Source: JAQUYS01 sp964430665 (GTDB lineage Archaea; Nanobdellota; Nanobdellia; Woesearchaeales; SKGA01). From it: 64,000 bases of DNA. The translations under genes and the position numbers were made by a program. The stretch spans positions 1 to 64,000 of the forward strand of contig CAYSFC010000001.1 of assembly GCA_964430665.1 (NCBI GenBank), written 5' to 3'. A model generated the notes under the pieces. It searched no databases, was not told the origin of the DNA, and saw nothing but the letters and a program-made list of their open reading frames with translations. This document shows, piece by piece, positions 23,367 to 32,548 of the stretch (within the stretch, counting starts at the first letter, position 1; every line of letters begins with the position of its first letter).

Positions 23367-24251
23367 ATGTGGTACAAAGCATATGGTTATTCTCAAAACC
23401 CTTTTGAAATGAATCCTTTAAAGGAGAAAACAAACTTAATAGGGTATGAAAAAGAATTAAATGATACAATATATCATATCTCTAAAGGATCTATTGTTTT
23501 TATAGAATCTATGAGAGGAAATGGAAGAACAAAATTTCTAAAAGCAGTTATTGACAATTTTACAGGAAAAATAATTTATGTTGATGCTGAGAAATTGAAG
23601 AAAAATTTAGATATAGAAAATCTTCTTGCGAAGAAAAATGGAAAAATTTTCTCTAAATTACCTGATAACATGATTTTAATTATAGATAATGCAGATGAAT
23701 TATCTAATGTTAATTATGAAAGATTGAAATATTTTTTTGATAAAAATAATTTAAGATCGATTGTTTTTGCAGGAAATAATTTCAAGAAATCAAAATTACC
23801 TGAAAGTGTAAAACATAGAATTGGCGATAATATTATTTCTTTAAATGAAATAGCGAAAGATGAATTATTTAAAATTTTCATAAATAAATTAGAAACTAAT
23901 AAAGAGGAATCCTTACTTGACAAAGAGACTCTTGAAAAAGTATATATTCTTTCAAATAAAAATATAAAAAAAACAATTAAAACTTTAAATTTAATGGCTG
24001 AACAAATGGCTGAACATCAAGATGATAAGTTAAGATTTGAATATTTATCTGATGTTGAACAAATTGATGAAGAAGATTTAGATATTTCTATGATTGACAA
24101 GGATGGTAATGAAATAGTGAAGATTGGAGAGTATTATAGAAATCCTGCTAAAGACATATTTTGTAGTAATTGTGGAGCAATTGTTAGTTTGGATGATACT
24201 TCTTGTCCAGAATGTTTAAAAGAATTTGAAGTAGAAGAGGAGGTTCAATAA
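23367..24251 (+). CDS. AAA-type ATPase with degenerate Walker A and C-terminal zinc ribbon
   Basis: 294 residues. The opening YKAYGYSQNPFEMNPLKEK.LIGYEKEL is the ExeA/ORC-like lead-in. Where the P-loop should be there is ESMRGNGRT (47-55), with Arg54 replacing the Walker lysine, and Walker B is IIDNAD (105-110) with Asn for the catalytic Glu. Thus ATP binding or hydrolysis is probably lost. An alpha-helical lid follows, then a C-terminal CSNCG..CPEC zinc ribbon (about 266-286). The next gene is an intact paralogue, 1 base downstream, so the two probably form a hetero-complex with one active subunit. Confidence 0.75.
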   Translation: MWYKAYGYSQNPFEMNPLKEKTNLIGYEKELNDTIYHISKGSIVFIESMRGNGRTKFLKAVIDNFTGKIIYVDAEKLKKNLDIENLLAKKNGKIFSKLPDNMILIIDNADELSNVNYERLKYFFDKNNLRSIVFAGNNFKKSKLPESVKHRIGDNIISLNEIAKDELFKIFINKLETNKEESLLDKETLEKVYILSNKNIKKTIKTLNLMAEQMAEHQDDKLRFEYLSDVEQIDEEDLDISMIDKDGNEIVKIGEYYRNPAKDIFCSNCGAIVSLDDTSCPECLKEFEVEEEVQ

Positions 24252-24252
24252 A

Positions 24253-24957
24253 ATGGAAAATTGGTATCATAAATTAGGATATGAAGAAAATCCTTTCACA
24301 ATAAAACCTGCTTTTTTTGATGATGAAGTAATTGGTTATGATAAAGAAATTGATGATTTAGTAAAAAAACTTTCAAGTAATAAAATTTGTTTTCTTGAAG
24401 GTGAATTTGGTAAAGGTAAATCTTCAATAATAACATATATCATAAATGAGTTTGTTGGTAAAAGTAAAATAATTCATATTAGTAGGAATCGTTCAGATAG
24501 AGCACTAAATTATTCTAAACTTTTAATAGAGGCAAACAAAGGTTTTGGAAAATTATTAGGTTTTAAGGCTAAAAAAACAATTCTTATAGTTGATGAAGTT
24601 GGAAAAATAAATAAAAAAGATTGTGATCAAATTCTTAATTTATATAAAGATGGTTACATTAGATCAATTTTATTTGCAGATGTATCTTTAGATAAATCTA
24701 AAATTAGCCCTGAATTAAAAAAGAAAATTGGAAAAAACATAGTTCGTTTAAAAGATTTGGGTGTAAAAGATATTGTTGATTTAACATATAGTAGATTAGA
24801 GAATAAAGAATTAATTTCTGAAGCTTTGATAAAAAAAATATATGATAAATCAAAAAACAATACTCGAAACTTTTTAAGTAAAATCGAATTAGTGTTTAAA
24901 AAAGCTTTCGATGAAGGTAAGGATAAGGTGACTGAAGAAGATTTATCTGTCCTTTAA
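24253..24957 (+). CDS. AAA-type ATPase, intact paralogue of the upstream protein
   Basis: 234 residues. It shares the opening YHKLGYEENPFTIKPAFF..VIGYDKEI and the overall fold with the gene before it. Its Walker A is complete (GEFGKGKS, 50-57) and Walker B is ILIVDE. The lid region contains RNFLSKIELVFKKAFDEG. It lacks the zinc ribbon. ORC/Cdc6-like or ExeA-like ATPases act in DNA or envelope processes; no neighbour settles which. The stop-to-start gap is one base, implying balanced co-translation with the degenerate partner. Confidence 0.78.
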   Translation: MENWYHKLGYEENPFTIKPAFFDDEVIGYDKEIDDLVKKLSSNKICFLEGEFGKGKSSIITYIINEFVGKSKIIHISRNRSDRALNYSKLLIEANKGFGKLLGFKAKKTILIVDEVGKINKKDCDQILNLYKDGYIRSILFADVSLDKSKISPELKKKIGKNIVRLKDLGVKDIVDLTYSRLENKELISEALIKKIYDKSKNNTRNFLSKIELVFKKAFDEGKDKVTEEDLSVL

Positions 24958-25019
24958 TTTCTTTTTATTTAAAAAGGAGCACATAACCTTTATAAATAAA
25001 ATTCTTTTGCTCCTAAAGT

Positions 25020-25406
25020 ATGACTGATGAAAATAAAGTTCAAATAATTATTGGATTAGTGGAACCTATTAAAATTATATCTTCAACTGATTCAAAAACT
25101 TATTTAGCTAGAATTGATACAGGGGCTCTTCGAAGTTCTATTGATAAAAAAATAGCTCAGGAGTTTAAGTTAGGACCTGTTATTAGAGAAGTTATTGTGA
25201 AGAATGCTCAAGGAAAAAGTAAACGTCCAGTTGTTAAAGTAAACATTGAAATGGCTAAACAAAATTTTGATGGCGAATTTACAATTGCAGACAGATCTCA
25301 TATGAAGTTTCCAATATTAATTGGACGAGATATACTAAATAAAGGTTTTCTAATAGATGCAACTAAAGGTTTTGAGGGTGAAAATAATGAAAGCAGCAGT
25401 AATTAG
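25020..25406 (+). CDS. RimB-like retropepsin-fold protease (RimK-associated)
   Basis: 128 residues. The retropepsin active-site segment is LARIDTGALRSSID (D-T-G), followed by FPILIGRDIL and a flexible Gly/Asn/Ser tail. The family (PF05618) was annotated as ATP-dependent zinc protease; bacterial RimB removes glutamates added by RimK. Its 3' end overlaps the rimK-like gene by 20 bases, so ligase and trimming enzyme are co-expressed. A putative TATA CTTTATAAATAAAA lies about 25 bases before ATG 25020. Confidence 0.85.
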   Translation: MTDENKVQIIIGLVEPIKIISSTDSKTYLARIDTGALRSSIDKKIAQEFKLGPVIREVIVKNAQGKSKRPVVKVNIEMAKQNFDGEFTIADRSHMKFPILIGRDILNKGFLIDATKGFEGENNESSSN

Positions 25407-26466
25407 TTTAGGAAGTGTTTCAAGTAAATGGATTGTAGAAGAGATGAAAAAATTATTTGAAGAAGTAGATCAAATTGATATTAGAAATTTAGAAATAAAC
25501 TTTAGTGGTAAAGGTGCAGAAATATTATATTTGGGAAAACCATTTGGAAAATATGATTGTGTTCATACATTAGGTTCATTCAGATATGCTAATTTACTTA
25601 ATGCATTGACATTACTTTTAGATTCGGATGTTTTTAGAGTTACAAAAGCAACTGCATATAATGTGGCGCACGATAAATTATTGACGCAACTAGCATTACA
25701 GAAAAACAATATTCCTATGCCTAGAACCTATGTTGCAGCAACCACTGATGCAGCAAGATCGATATTTAAACAAATGAATTATCCTATAATTATGAAATTC
25801 CCACATGGAACTCAAGGTAAGGGAGTATTAGTTGCAGAATCATTTCCTTCTGCCTCATCCATAATGGATGCTTTATCTTATCTTAGACAACCATTCATAA
25901 TACAAGAATTCATAGATACTGGTGGAAAAGATTTACGTGCAATAGTTATTGGTGACGAAGTTATTGCAGCATATGAGAGAACTGCAGCAAAGAATGAAAT
26001 AAGATCTAACATTCATCAAGGTGGAGAAGGAAAAGCAATTGAGATTGATGATCACACTAAAGAATTAGCTGTAAAGGCTGCAAAAGCTGTTGGAACTAAA
26101 ATTTGTGGAGTAGATATTCTTATGAGTTCACACAAAGGTCCTTTAGTTTTAGAGGTTAATATTAGTCCAGGACTTCAAGGAGTAACTAAATATACTGGAA
26201 TTAATGTTGCAGAAAAAATAGCAAATTATTTGTTTAAAGAAGCATCTGAGAAAAAAGAAAAAGGAATGGATGAAGGTATGAAAGATATTTTATTAGATTT
26301 AGATAAAAAAGAATGTGAAAAAGCACATTTAATAACTGAATTAGATTTTAGAGGACGAAGAGTTTTACTTTCAGAAGCAATAACTCAAGGAGCGAAACTT
26401 AAAGAAAATTCAGAATATGAAGTTATAGTAAAACAAAATGAAGTTATAATTAAAAAATTTGACTAA
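25387..26466 (+). CDS. rimK: RimK-type ATP-grasp ligase
   Basis: 359 residues from ATG 25387, with GGTGA 6 bases upstream. ATP-grasp hallmarks are VAHDKLLTQLALQKNNIPMPRTYVA, PIIMKFPHGTQGKGVLVAES, FIQEFIDTGGKDLRAIVIGDEVIAAYER, and the metal-binding LVLEVNISPGLQG. RimK ligases add glutamate to a carboxyl terminus (ribosomal protein S6, or coenzyme F420 and methanopterin in methanogens). An extra C-terminal domain of about 75 residues (from EKKEKGMDEG) follows. The target is unknown; acidic tails on several ribosomal proteins here are possible but untested substrates. Confidence 0.88.
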   Translation: MKAAVISLGSVSSKWIVEEMKKLFEEVDQIDIRNLEINFSGKGAEILYLGKPFGKYDCVHTLGSFRYANLLNALTLLLDSDVFRVTKATAYNVAHDKLLTQLALQKNNIPMPRTYVAATTDAARSIFKQMNYPIIMKFPHGTQGKGVLVAESFPSASSIMDALSYLRQPFIIQEFIDTGGKDLRAIVIGDEVIAAYERTAAKNEIRSNIHQGGEGKAIEIDDHTKELAVKAAKAVGTKICGVDILMSSHKGPLVLEVNISPGLQGVTKYTGINVAEKIANYLFKEASEKKEKGMDEGMKDILLDLDKKECEKAHLITELDFRGRRVLLSEAITQGAKLKENSEYEVIVKQNEVIIKKFD

Positions 26467-26475
26467 GGTGTAATA

Positions 26476-28893
26476 ATGGAAGTACCTAAAAAATATAATG
26501 CAGAAGAAATTGAACTTAAATGGGTTAAATTTTGGATGGAAAATAAAACATTTAAATTTGATGAAAATGATTTTGAAAAAGAGTTGTATGTAATTGATAC
26601 TCCTCCTCCAACAGTTTCTGGAAAAATGCATTTAGGTCATGCTTTTGGAAATAGTCAACAAGATTTCATTGCAAGATTTAAACGTATGAGAGGTTTTAAT
26701 GTTCTTCAACCATTAGGTACTGATGACAACGGATTACCTACTAAATTACTAATTGAAAAAACAAAAAAAGTTAAAGCTTCTATGATGGATAGAAAAGAAT
26801 TCAGAGATTTATGTTTGAAAACTTTAAATGATGAGTTGAAACCAAGTTATATTGGAGATTGGAAAAGATTGGGAATAAGTTGTGATTATGATGTTACTTA
26901 TTCAACAATAGATCCTCATTGTCAAAAAATTTCTCAAAAATCTTTTTTAGATTTTTATGCTAAAGGTAGAGAATATAGACAAGAAGCTCCTGCAATGTTT
27001 TGTCCAAAATGTCAAACAGCAATTTCTCAAGTAGAATGTGAAGATGTAGAAATTCCTTCACACTTTAATGATATTGTTTTTAAAGTTGATGGAGAAGATT
27101 TAATTATTGCTACTACAAGACCTGAACTTTTACCTGCTTGTGTGTCGGTTTTCTATCATCCAGATGATAAAAGATATAAACATCTTTTCGAGAAGAAAGC
27201 AAAAGTTCCTCTTTTTGATATTGAAGTTCCAATACTTGAAGATGAAAGAGTTGATCCTGAAAAAGGAACTGGTATTGTTATGTGTTGTACGTTTGGAGAT
27301 CAAACAGATATGGAGTGGCAAAAACAATATCATCTTCCAATAAAAGAAGCATTTGGAAGAGATGGAAAAATGACTTCTCTTGCAGAAAAATATGAGGGTA
27401 TGCAAATTATTGAAGCTAGAAAAGCAATAATTGGAGATTTGCAGAAATCCAATCTATTGAAAGCCAGCAGACAGATTTCACATGCAGTTAATGTTCACGA
27501 AAGATGTGGAACTCCTATTGAATTCATTCATTCTAAACAATGGTTTATTAGATATTTAGATTTGAAAGAAGATATGGAGAAGTGGGGAGATGAATTTGAA
27601 TGGCTTCCACCACATATGAAAAATAGATATGATAATTGGGTTAAAGGTTTAGCTTGGGATTGGTGTATTTCAAGACAATTACCTTTCGGTATTCCTTTTC
27701 CTGTTTGGTATTGTAAAGAATGTGATGAAATAATTTTGGCCAAAGAAGAAGATTTACCTGTTGATCCTGTTGAAGATAAACCTCCAATAAATAAATGTCC
27801 TAAATGTGGATGTTCTGAATTTGTTCCTGAGACCGATGTTTTCAACACTTGGGCAACATCTTCTTTAACTCCAACAATAGTTAAAGAATTGTTTAAAGGT
27901 AAACCTATGTATGATAAATTAATTCAAAGACCTATGGATTTGAGACCTCAAGGACACGACATAATCTCGTTTTGGTTATTTAATACAGTTGTAAAATCAC
28001 AAATACATTTTAATATGAAGCCTTGGAATAAATGTTTTATTAATGGATGGATGTTAGATGAAAATGGTAAAAAAATGTCTAAATCAAAAGGCAATGTTGT
28101 GGAACCTAGAGATATAATTAAAAAATATTCTGCAGATGCTTTGAGGTTTATGGCAGCCAGTTCAAAATTAGGCGAAGATTTAGCATTTCCTGAAAAAGAT
28201 ATTGTTACTGGAAATAAAACTGTAACTAAAATTTTTAATGCTGCAAAATTTGCTTTGATGCATTTAGAAGATTTTCAAGATGAAGAAGTTCAAGAACTTT
28301 GGGAAATTGATAAATGGGTTTTAACAAAATTAAATAAAACAATTAAAAATACCACGGATTGTTTTGAAAAATATGATTTCTCTAAAGCTAAATCTGAGGT
28401 TGATTCATTTTTCTGGAAAGTTTTCTGTGACTATTATTTGGAAATGGTTAAAGATAGATTATATAATCCTGATATATATGGTGATAATGCAAGAAAATCA
28501 GGACAATTTGTTTTGAAAAAAGTTTTGACAACAGTTCTTCAACTGTTTGCACCATTTATGCCATTTGTGACAGAAGAAATCTATTCTTGGTACAATGAAA
28601 AAAGCATTCATTTAAGTTCTTGGCCAGAATACGAAGAATTTTATGTTGATGATAATGCAGAAATTTCCGGAGATTTAGCAACAGAAATAATAAGTTATGT
28701 TAGAAAATTCAAAAGCGATAAACAAGTTAGTCAAAAAGAAGAAATAGAAAATATAAATTTATGTTATCCTGAAGATAAAATTAAATATCTTAAATCAGTA
28801 GAAAAAACTATAAAAATGACCACTAAGGCAAAAAACATAGTTTATAAAGAAATTTCAGATGAATTAGAAATTGAAGTTGAATTAAAATCTTAG
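26476..28893 (+). CDS. valS: Valyl-tRNA synthetase
   Basis: 805 residues. Class I signature HLGHAFGN (52-59, the HIGH motif) and KMSKSKGNVVEP (KMSKS). The editing domain lies between (IATTRPELLPACVSVFYHP). CxxC zinc pairs occur at CPKCQ and CKECDE..CPKCGC. The terminal anticodon-binding domain contains DYYLEMVKDRLY and a shortened C-terminus without the bacterial coiled coil, as in archaea. GGTG lies before ATG 26476, 9 bases after rimK. Confidence 0.96.
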   Translation: MEVPKKYNAEEIELKWVKFWMENKTFKFDENDFEKELYVIDTPPPTVSGKMHLGHAFGNSQQDFIARFKRMRGFNVLQPLGTDDNGLPTKLLIEKTKKVKASMMDRKEFRDLCLKTLNDELKPSYIGDWKRLGISCDYDVTYSTIDPHCQKISQKSFLDFYAKGREYRQEAPAMFCPKCQTAISQVECEDVEIPSHFNDIVFKVDGEDLIIATTRPELLPACVSVFYHPDDKRYKHLFEKKAKVPLFDIEVPILEDERVDPEKGTGIVMCCTFGDQTDMEWQKQYHLPIKEAFGRDGKMTSLAEKYEGMQIIEARKAIIGDLQKSNLLKASRQISHAVNVHERCGTPIEFIHSKQWFIRYLDLKEDMEKWGDEFEWLPPHMKNRYDNWVKGLAWDWCISRQLPFGIPFPVWYCKECDEIILAKEEDLPVDPVEDKPPINKCPKCGCSEFVPETDVFNTWATSSLTPTIVKELFKGKPMYDKLIQRPMDLRPQGHDIISFWLFNTVVKSQIHFNMKPWNKCFINGWMLDENGKKMSKSKGNVVEPRDIIKKYSADALRFMAASSKLGEDLAFPEKDIVTGNKTVTKIFNAAKFALMHLEDFQDEEVQELWEIDKWVLTKLNKTIKNTTDCFEKYDFSKAKSEVDSFFWKVFCDYYLEMVKDRLYNPDIYGDNARKSGQFVLKKVLTTVLQLFAPFMPFVTEEIYSWYNEKSIHLSSWPEYEEFYVDDNAEISGDLATEIISYVRKFKSDKQVSQKEEIENINLCYPEDKIKYLKSVEKTIKMTTKAKNIVYKEISDELEIEVELKS

Positions 28894-28941
28894 ATAACTT
28901 TAAATATAAGTTTAATCTAAATTGATTTAAGAGGTGTATTT

Positions 28942-29427
28942 TTGAGATTTAGAAAAGGTCAAGCAGCTATGGAGTATTTGATTACTTATTCTTGGGCTTT
29001 TTTAGTTATTCTTTCAGCAATAGGAGTTTTAACGTATTTTGGAGCGTTTAATCCCAATAAATATATACCTAGTTCTTGTGATTTTGGAGAACAATTGAAA
29101 TGTGTTGATTATTATGTTGGTTCAAACAACATCCATACAAAAGTAATTATAAAATTCAGAAATCAATTTGAACAAGACATACGAATTTTAGGGGTAGAAA
29201 ACGATCTTATTGATGAAATCAATATAGATGAAGATAATCCTTTAGTAATTCCAGCTGGAGAAATTGGAACAGTTCAGTTCAATACTACAAATATAGAAAG
29301 TATTGGTCAAAGAGTTCAATACGAAATGAATATAAATTTTTCAAGAGACGATGATTCTGCAAGAGAACACGTTTTATATGGAAAACTTTCTTCTAAAGTT
29401 TCAGATAATAGTTTAGATATAGTTTAA
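28942..29427 (+). CDS. Type IV pilin-like protein with class III signal peptide
   Basis: 161 residues, TTG start at 28942 preceded by GAGGTG (28931-28936). The N-terminus MRFRKGQAAMEYLITYSWAFLVILSAIG is a prepilin leader: positively charged, KG/QA cleavage site for PibD/EppA peptidase, Glu at +5 and a hydrophobic assembly helix. The globular part has two cysteines (CDFGEQLKC) that may pair. It would be assembled into a surface filament by the motor and platform genes found at 59-64 kb. It is monocistronic, with a TATA-like TTTAAATATAAG at about 28899. Confidence 0.85.
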   Translation: MRFRKGQAAMEYLITYSWAFLVILSAIGVLTYFGAFNPNKYIPSSCDFGEQLKCVDYYVGSNNIHTKVIIKFRNQFEQDIRILGVENDLIDEINIDEDNPLVIPAGEIGTVQFNTTNIESIGQRVQYEMNINFSRDDDSAREHVLYGKLSSKVSDNSLDIV

Positions 29428-31286
29428 TTTTTATTGAAAAATTCTTTTATTTTATCAACATAATAATCTACACTAATTTTTATTTTCCAAGTTTTTGGAA
29501 AACACCTATAATAATTATTCCAAGTATATCTTTCATCTAAAAATATAATTACTCCTTTATCGCTTTCACTTCTAATACATCTTCCAGCACTCTGTATAAC
29601 TTTGTTGAATGCAGGAAATAAATAACCGTAATCCCAACCTTTGTTGAATTTTTTATCATAATATTCTATTAAGGATTTTGTTTCTAAATCAGGTTTAGTT
29701 AAAGGTAAACCCACTATTACTACTGTTTTTAATTCGTCACCAGGTAGATCTATACCTTCTCCAAAAGAACCAGATATTGCTGCAAGCAGAGTTGCGCCAG
29801 TTTTTTTATATTCTTTAAATTTTTGTATGACTTCTTCTTTTTCGTCACGACTCATTTCAGAACTTTCTTGGAAAACTGTTTTTTCAACACCAACCATATG
29901 TTCATATATTTGATCTCTTAAATAGTATGAAGGAAAAAATATTGCAGAATTCCCAGGTGTTATGTTAATTACATCAACTAGTACTTTAGCTATTTGTTTG
30001 AATTGATCTTCACTTCGCGAAGTAAATTTAGTAGAAGTTTTGCCTATAATTAAGTTTAAACGATTTTCGTCTGGAAAGGGAGACGGGAAAATTTTCTCTT
30101 CGGTTTTGGTTTCATCAAATCCTAATAGTTCTTTGTACATGTCTGTTGGAGTTAAAGTTCCACTCATCATTATAACTGAGCTAGATTCTTCTAAAACTTC
30201 TTTTGAAATAATGCTCGGATCCAAACATCTATAAGATAAAATTATGTTATCTTCTCTATGTCCTTTTTTTCTTGAAATAATGCGTGTAAATCCGTCATCC
30301 GATCCTAACCAATAATCTAAGAAAAATCCTATTGCACCAATATATGATTGTTGTTTATCTTCTCTAATTACATCTGCATTATCATAACATATATCTATTA
30401 ATTCTTTATATGGGTATATTGCTTCAATCAATTCTACGAATTTTTCTTTCTCCACATATTTTTCTTCTTCATTTCCTAAAAGTAATCTTAAAAGTTGAGG
30501 TATGTTTGAAAATATTTCTTCTAAATCAGATAAACCATATTTTTTAGCTTCATTTGCAGCACGAGATAACATTATTGTTGATAGTGATTCTGAAGACAAA
30601 TCTTTTATTCTGTCATGTAAATTATGTGCTTCATCTACTATGATGATACAATCCTCTAGTTTTTTATTAATTTTTTTTAAGAATTTATTTCTTATACTTG
30701 GATTAAACATATAATAATAATCAGTTATAATTATATGTGAGCGTTTAGCCATGTTTTGAGCTAGTTCGTAAGGGCACAATTTATATTCTCTACCTGTATC
30801 AATTAATTTAGTTACATATGCAGGACTTACTTTACTTAATTCATCAAGTGCTTCTTTTGCAATAACAGACAATTTTTCACCATTTTTCATTGCTTCAAAA
30901 AAAGGACATTGACCATCTTCTCTTAAAGCTCTACAATATTCGCCAAATTCATTATTTTTTAAAAGCTGAACTCCTGGTTGTATACACATCCATTTTTTTC
31001 CTATAAAATCTGTTGCTTGAATAGGAATGTTAAATTTATCTTTTATTTGTTTAACAGTATCTAATGCAATTTTATGTTGTGTATTTCTAGACGTGAGGAA
31101 GAATATTGTTTTGTTTTGATCTAGTGCTTCTTTAATTATAGGAGATATACTTGCTGCAGTTTTACCTAAACCAGTTGGAGCATGTATTATAGCATTTTTT
31201 TTAGACTTTACACAAGATTGAACAAGATTAACCATTTCTTCTTGAATTTCTCGCATTTCGTCATGTGGAAAAAGAACATCATCCAT
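29424..31286 (-). CDS. XPD/Rad3-type superfamily 2 DNA helicase with Fe-S cluster
   Basis: 620 residues. Walker A APTGLGKT (36-43), DEAH box VDEAHNLHDRIKD (218-221) and the final motif VIQSAGRCIRSESDKG are in place. Four cysteines between motifs I and II (C101, C118, C127, C171) form the 4Fe-4S site of XPD/FancJ/DinG helicases. The family unwinds DNA 5' to 3' and serves excision repair in eukaryotes; the archaeal role is probably repair. The last codons overlap the pilin gene by 4 bases, tail to tail. Confidence 0.93.
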   Translation of the reverse strand: MDDVLFPHDEMREIQEEMVNLVQSCVKSKKNAIIHAPTGLGKTAASISPIIKEALDQNKTIFFLTSRNTQHKIALDTVKQIKDKFNIPIQATDFIGKKWMCIQPGVQLLKNNEFGEYCRALREDGQCPFFEAMKNGEKLSVIAKEALDELSKVSPAYVTKLIDTGREYKLCPYELAQNMAKRSHIIITDYYYMFNPSIRNKFLKKINKKLEDCIIIVDEAHNLHDRIKDLSSESLSTIMLSRAANEAKKYGLSDLEEIFSNIPQLLRLLLGNEEEKYVEKEKFVELIEAIYPYKELIDICYDNADVIREDKQQSYIGAIGFFLDYWLGSDDGFTRIISRKKGHREDNIILSYRCLDPSIISKEVLEESSSVIMMSGTLTPTDMYKELLGFDETKTEEKIFPSPFPDENRLNLIIGKTSTKFTSRSEDQFKQIAKVLVDVINITPGNSAIFFPSYYLRDQIYEHMVGVEKTVFQESSEMSRDEKEEVIQKFKEYKKTGATLLAAISGSFGEGIDLPGDELKTVVIVGLPLTKPDLETKSLIEYYDKKFNKGWDYGYLFPAFNKVIQSAGRCIRSESDKGVIIFLDERYTWNNYYRCFPKTWKIKISVDYYVDKIKEFFNKN

Positions 31287-31339
31287 AATTTAAAGAAAAG
31301 AGAACTGCTTTTAAATCTTCTGTGTATGTGACCAGTGAT

Positions 31340-32017
31340 TTATTTTTTTATTTTCTTCTTTGTATCAAAAATATGTTTTTTTACAAGATATTTTCCTTTT
31401 TCAAAAATATTTCTACCTTCTTCTGGCCAAGTTTTAACAGATTCTTCAACAATTTTAGAATAATCTTTTTTTAACTTATCAGGATTTGATTTATTGTTAC
31501 CATATTTATCAAAATACATAACTGTATCAATTTCTTCTACTAATTTATCGTCAGGTTTGCCTCTAGGATAACCTATAGGAATGACAACTTCAACACGAGC
31601 ATCACCCACACCAAAATAATCATCTATTTTTTGTTGATCAAAACCACTTACCCAACAAGCTCCTAAACCTAGCGCATGAGCACCTAATAAAATATTTTGT
31701 GCTGCTGCAGAAGCATTTTGTACAGCATATATGTGATCTCCTTTAGGACCATAAAGCTCTCGTTGTTTCTTAGGTTGGGAACAAACAACAATAACTCCTG
31801 TTGCTTTAGCAATCCATCCTTGTTCCATGCAAAGTTCAGCCACTTTATTTAAAACGTTTTGTTCGCGAGATACAATGAATCTAAAATCTTGGAGATTTCC
31901 TGAAGTTGGTGCATGTAATCCACACTCAACTAATAAATATAAATCATCTTCATCTACAACTCTATCGCTGTAATTTCTGAAAGTTCTTCTTGACATTATG
32001 CATTTGAATATGTCCAT
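31340..32017 (-). CDS. Nitroreductase-family FMN oxidoreductase
   Basis: 225 residues. Starts MDIFKCIMSRRTFRNYSDRVVDEDDLYLLVECGLHAPTSGNLQDFRFIV, the FMN-binding opening of nitroreductases. AAAQNILLGAHALGLGACWVSGF and VIPIGYPRGKP complete the fold. Members reduce flavins, nitro compounds or act in cofactor metabolism; substrate is not predictable. ATG 32017 has GAGGTAAAA upstream. Confidence 0.9.
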   Translation of the reverse strand: MDIFKCIMSRRTFRNYSDRVVDEDDLYLLVECGLHAPTSGNLQDFRFIVSREQNVLNKVAELCMEQGWIAKATGVIVVCSQPKKQRELYGPKGDHIYAVQNASAAAQNILLGAHALGLGACWVSGFDQQKIDDYFGVGDARVEVVIPIGYPRGKPDDKLVEEIDTVMYFDKYGNNKSNPDKLKKDYSKIVEESVKTWPEEGRNIFEKGKYLVKKHIFDTKKKIKK

Positions 32018-32041
32018 TTTTACCTCAATCTAATATACTTA

Positions 32042-32428
32042 TTAATTATTTTGTCTTAATGAATTTCCACAAGAGGAACAATAATATGCTGTTGCAGGAT
32101 TTCTTGCACCACACCTATTACAATAAATACTTGGATTAATTGTGTTTGGCTTTGGTTTGTTACGACTATTTATTTTTCTTTCCATATAATCTATATCATC
32201 AATACCTGCTAGCTGTTGAGCAACCTTTTTTTCTTTCTTAGAAAGAGATTGCATAGCCCATTTAACCAAACCTATTATTATGAATATTAAGCCCACATAA
32301 ATAAACAAAGTCATTGCATTTTGGTTAACATACTCTCCGGAGTTTTTAATAAAGGCCGCATAAGCTGAAATTAAGAAGCCCGTTATAAAAAATAACCAAT
32401 ATGGTAAAGGTCTACTATGTTGTTCCAT
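32042..32428 (-). CDS. Membrane protein with C-terminal zinc ribbon
   Basis: 128 residues. Two transmembrane helices (about 8-26 and 38-60) are followed by a charged cytoplasmic linker (QSLSKKEKKVAQQLAGIDDIDYMERK) and a double CxxC zinc ribbon, CNRCGARNPATAYYCSSCG (about 102-120). Such small TM plus zinc-ribbon proteins are frequent in archaea; function unknown. It lies 24 bases upstream of the nitroreductase gene on the same strand and may be co-transcribed with it. Confidence 0.7.
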   Translation of the reverse strand: MEQHSRPLPYWLFFITGFLISAYAAFIKNSGEYVNQNAMTLFIYVGLIFIIIGLVKWAMQSLSKKEKKVAQQLAGIDDIDYMERKINSRNKPKPNTINPSIYCNRCGARNPATAYYCSSCGNSLRQNN

Positions 32429-32548
32429 AAGGAGAATTGCATTATATTCATTTATAAATGTTACTTTATGCGTATTTTTTGAATTTAGACCACTATTTAA
32501 TGACGAAAAGAAGATATATTTATAAATAAATTTGAATTTTCGTCAATT

